In this document: positions 63,197 to 64,000 of the stretch, one piece after another
Position numbering within the stretch: the stretch's first letter is position 1
Layout of the letters: each line of letters opens with the position of its first letter
Assembly (NCBI GenBank): GCA_047639475.1
Contig: JBLIOD010000003.1
Coordinates: 1 to 64,000 of the forward strand
Direction of reading: 5' to 3'
DNA from: JAAELZ01 sp047639475
Lineage (GTDB): Bacteria; Pseudomonadota; Gammaproteobacteria; Arenicellales; Poriferihabitantaceae
Length of the DNA stretch: 64,000 bases
The notes under the pieces: model-generated
Told to the model about the DNA's origin: nothing
Databases searched by the model: none
The model's input: the letters and a program-made list of their open reading frames with translations, nothing else
Made by a program: the position numbers and the translations under genes

Positions 63197-64000
63197 TTGT
63201 TTGGATTAGGTAACAAAACTAGCTTATTAGGCGTCGACGTAGGTGAATCATCGATCAAGATGGTTCAGCTAGAACATCTTAATAAAAAATTTCGCTTGGC
63301 CAAGTTTCATATTGAACCTATGCCCAGAGGGCTCATTGTAGAAGGCAGAGTGATGGATGTGTCGCAATTATCTGAGACACTACAGCGAGTTTTAAAGGAA
63401 CAAAAAATATCGGTAAAAGCCGTCGTTGCTTCAGTAAATTATACTGATGTGATTGTTAAAAGACTACGCTCGAAAAAAGGCATGAGAGAGCGTGAACTCG
63501 AGCAATGGGTCGAGTACGAGGTAGATAAATTTGTACCGTACACCATGGATGAGTTAAATCTGGATTTTGAAATAGATGAAGCGCAATCTAACGAGCTCGA
63601 AGATGAGATAGTGGTTACAGCATGCCGAAAACAAGCTGTAGAAGGCATTGTTGAGTGTGTGGAAAAGGCTGGGCTCGAGCCTTATGCTGTTGATATATCA
63701 AATCAAGCGCTATTACGTGCGGGCGCAAGTGATCTAGAAGGATTTGCTGGAGGCGGTTTAAACGATCTTACGGCCATTATTGACGTTGGCATGTCGACAA
63801 CACGGTTCTATGTTTTTTCCGGCCAAAACATGGTTTATCACCGAGATGAGGCCTTTGGTGCGAATTATTTGATTGATGACTTCGCTTCAGAATACAAAAT
63901 TAGCGCGGATAAAGCCCACGCGATGTTATATAAAAATAAGATGCCTAAAGCTTATAAGGAGAATGTTCTTAAGCCCTACGTGAAATCTTTTTTGAACGAA
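63197..64000 (+). CDS. pilM: Type IV pilus assembly protein PilM (partial, runs off the window)
   Basis: The frame is open from a stop at 63152 to the end of the window (268 codons seen from 63197). The only plausible family-like start is TTG at 63197, giving LFGLGNKTSLLGVDVGESSI and matching the PilM N-terminus; no ATG or strong ribosome site is present. The actin-like ATPase fold is visible: phosphate 1 loop GVDVGESSIKMVQLE (about 12-26) and later AIIDVGMSTTRFYVFSG (about 194-210). PilM sits on the cytoplasmic side and binds PilN; pilNOPQ should follow beyond 64000. Usual family length is about 350. Confidence 0.88.
   Translation, partial: MFGLGNKTSLLGVDVGESSIKMVQLEHLNKKFRLAKFHIEPMPRGLIVEGRVMDVSQLSETLQRVLKEQKISVKAVVASVNYTDVIVKRLRSKKGMRERELEQWVEYEVDKFVPYTMDELNLDFEIDEAQSNELEDEIVVTACRKQAVEGIVECVEKAGLEPYAVDISNQALLRAGASDLEGFAGGGLNDLTAIIDVGMSTTRFYVFSGQNMVYHRDEAFGANYLIDDFASEYKISADKAHAMLYKNKMPKAYKENVLKPYVKSFLNE

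Noticed and set aside
1..64000. CRISPR array, transposase, integrase or phage structural genes
   Set aside because: No regularly spaced direct repeats and no recognisable recombinase or phage protein were seen on either strand. The DGR is therefore considered chromosomal, not carried by a phage.

Overview
The window looks like the chromosome of a free-living, probably marine, gammaproteobacterium of moderate GC (roughly 47-50 % by eye). The yibN-secB-gpsA order, IbpA- and YbiI-type proteins, a complete 14-subunit nuo operon with separate nuoC and nuoD, TldD/PmbA, NhaD and a sulfopropanediol-type catabolic cluster all point that way. I cannot name a genus. No rRNA, intact tRNA, CRISPR array or transposase is visible.

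Layout. 1-8.6 kb: LysR remnant, ybiI, ibpA with a thermosensor-like leader, arsM, nhaD, a HAD phosphatase, a flippase-like membrane protein, an alpha/beta hydrolase and gltA. 8.6-18.1 kb: ctpA and envC (minus), yibN-secB-gpsA (plus), pitA with its DUF47 partner, and an amine-oxidase-like/saccharopine-dehydrogenase-like pair (minus). 18.3-21.6 kb: a diversity-generating retroelement (DGR). 21.6-31.0 kb: a minus-strand cluster of a TRAP transporter, a GntR regulator and four dehydrogenases resembling the hpsNOP system for 2,3-dihydroxypropane-1-sulfonate (DHPS). 31.1-33.8 kb: a tRNA-like remnant and a large methyltransferase. 34.0-48.8 kb: nuoA-N, interrupted between nuoK and nuoL by a palindromic repeat element. 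48.8-64 kb: ddl, a DUF2853 protein, pmbA-tldD, a GlpD-like oxidoreductase, a small glycan/surface cluster (HAD protein, GT2, GT-C-like), argB, typA and the 5' part of pilM, which runs off the window.

The most interesting system is the DGR. Two small secreted DUF1566 (Lcl-type) proteins each end in a 138-base variable repeat (VR1, VR2). Both align without gaps to a single template repeat (TR) lying between an Avd-like gene and the reverse transcriptase. The differences sit almost only at template adenines (17 of 19 in VR1; 16 of 19 up to the stop in VR2), the hallmark of adenine-directed mutagenic retrohoming. The reverse transcriptase has the DGR-type IGNLSSQ motif and YVDD. Unusually, it carries about 95 extra C-terminal residues that read as a MutS domain I, including the Phe-X-Glu motif that MutS uses to probe mismatches. 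The best ATG for this gene lies inside the TR itself.

A second finding is a 34-codon remnant of a TRAP DctM C-terminus just upstream of hpsN. It is homologous to the end of the intact fused DctQM gene 0.8 kb away, which suggests that the transporter/regulator part of the DHPS cluster was swapped by recombination.
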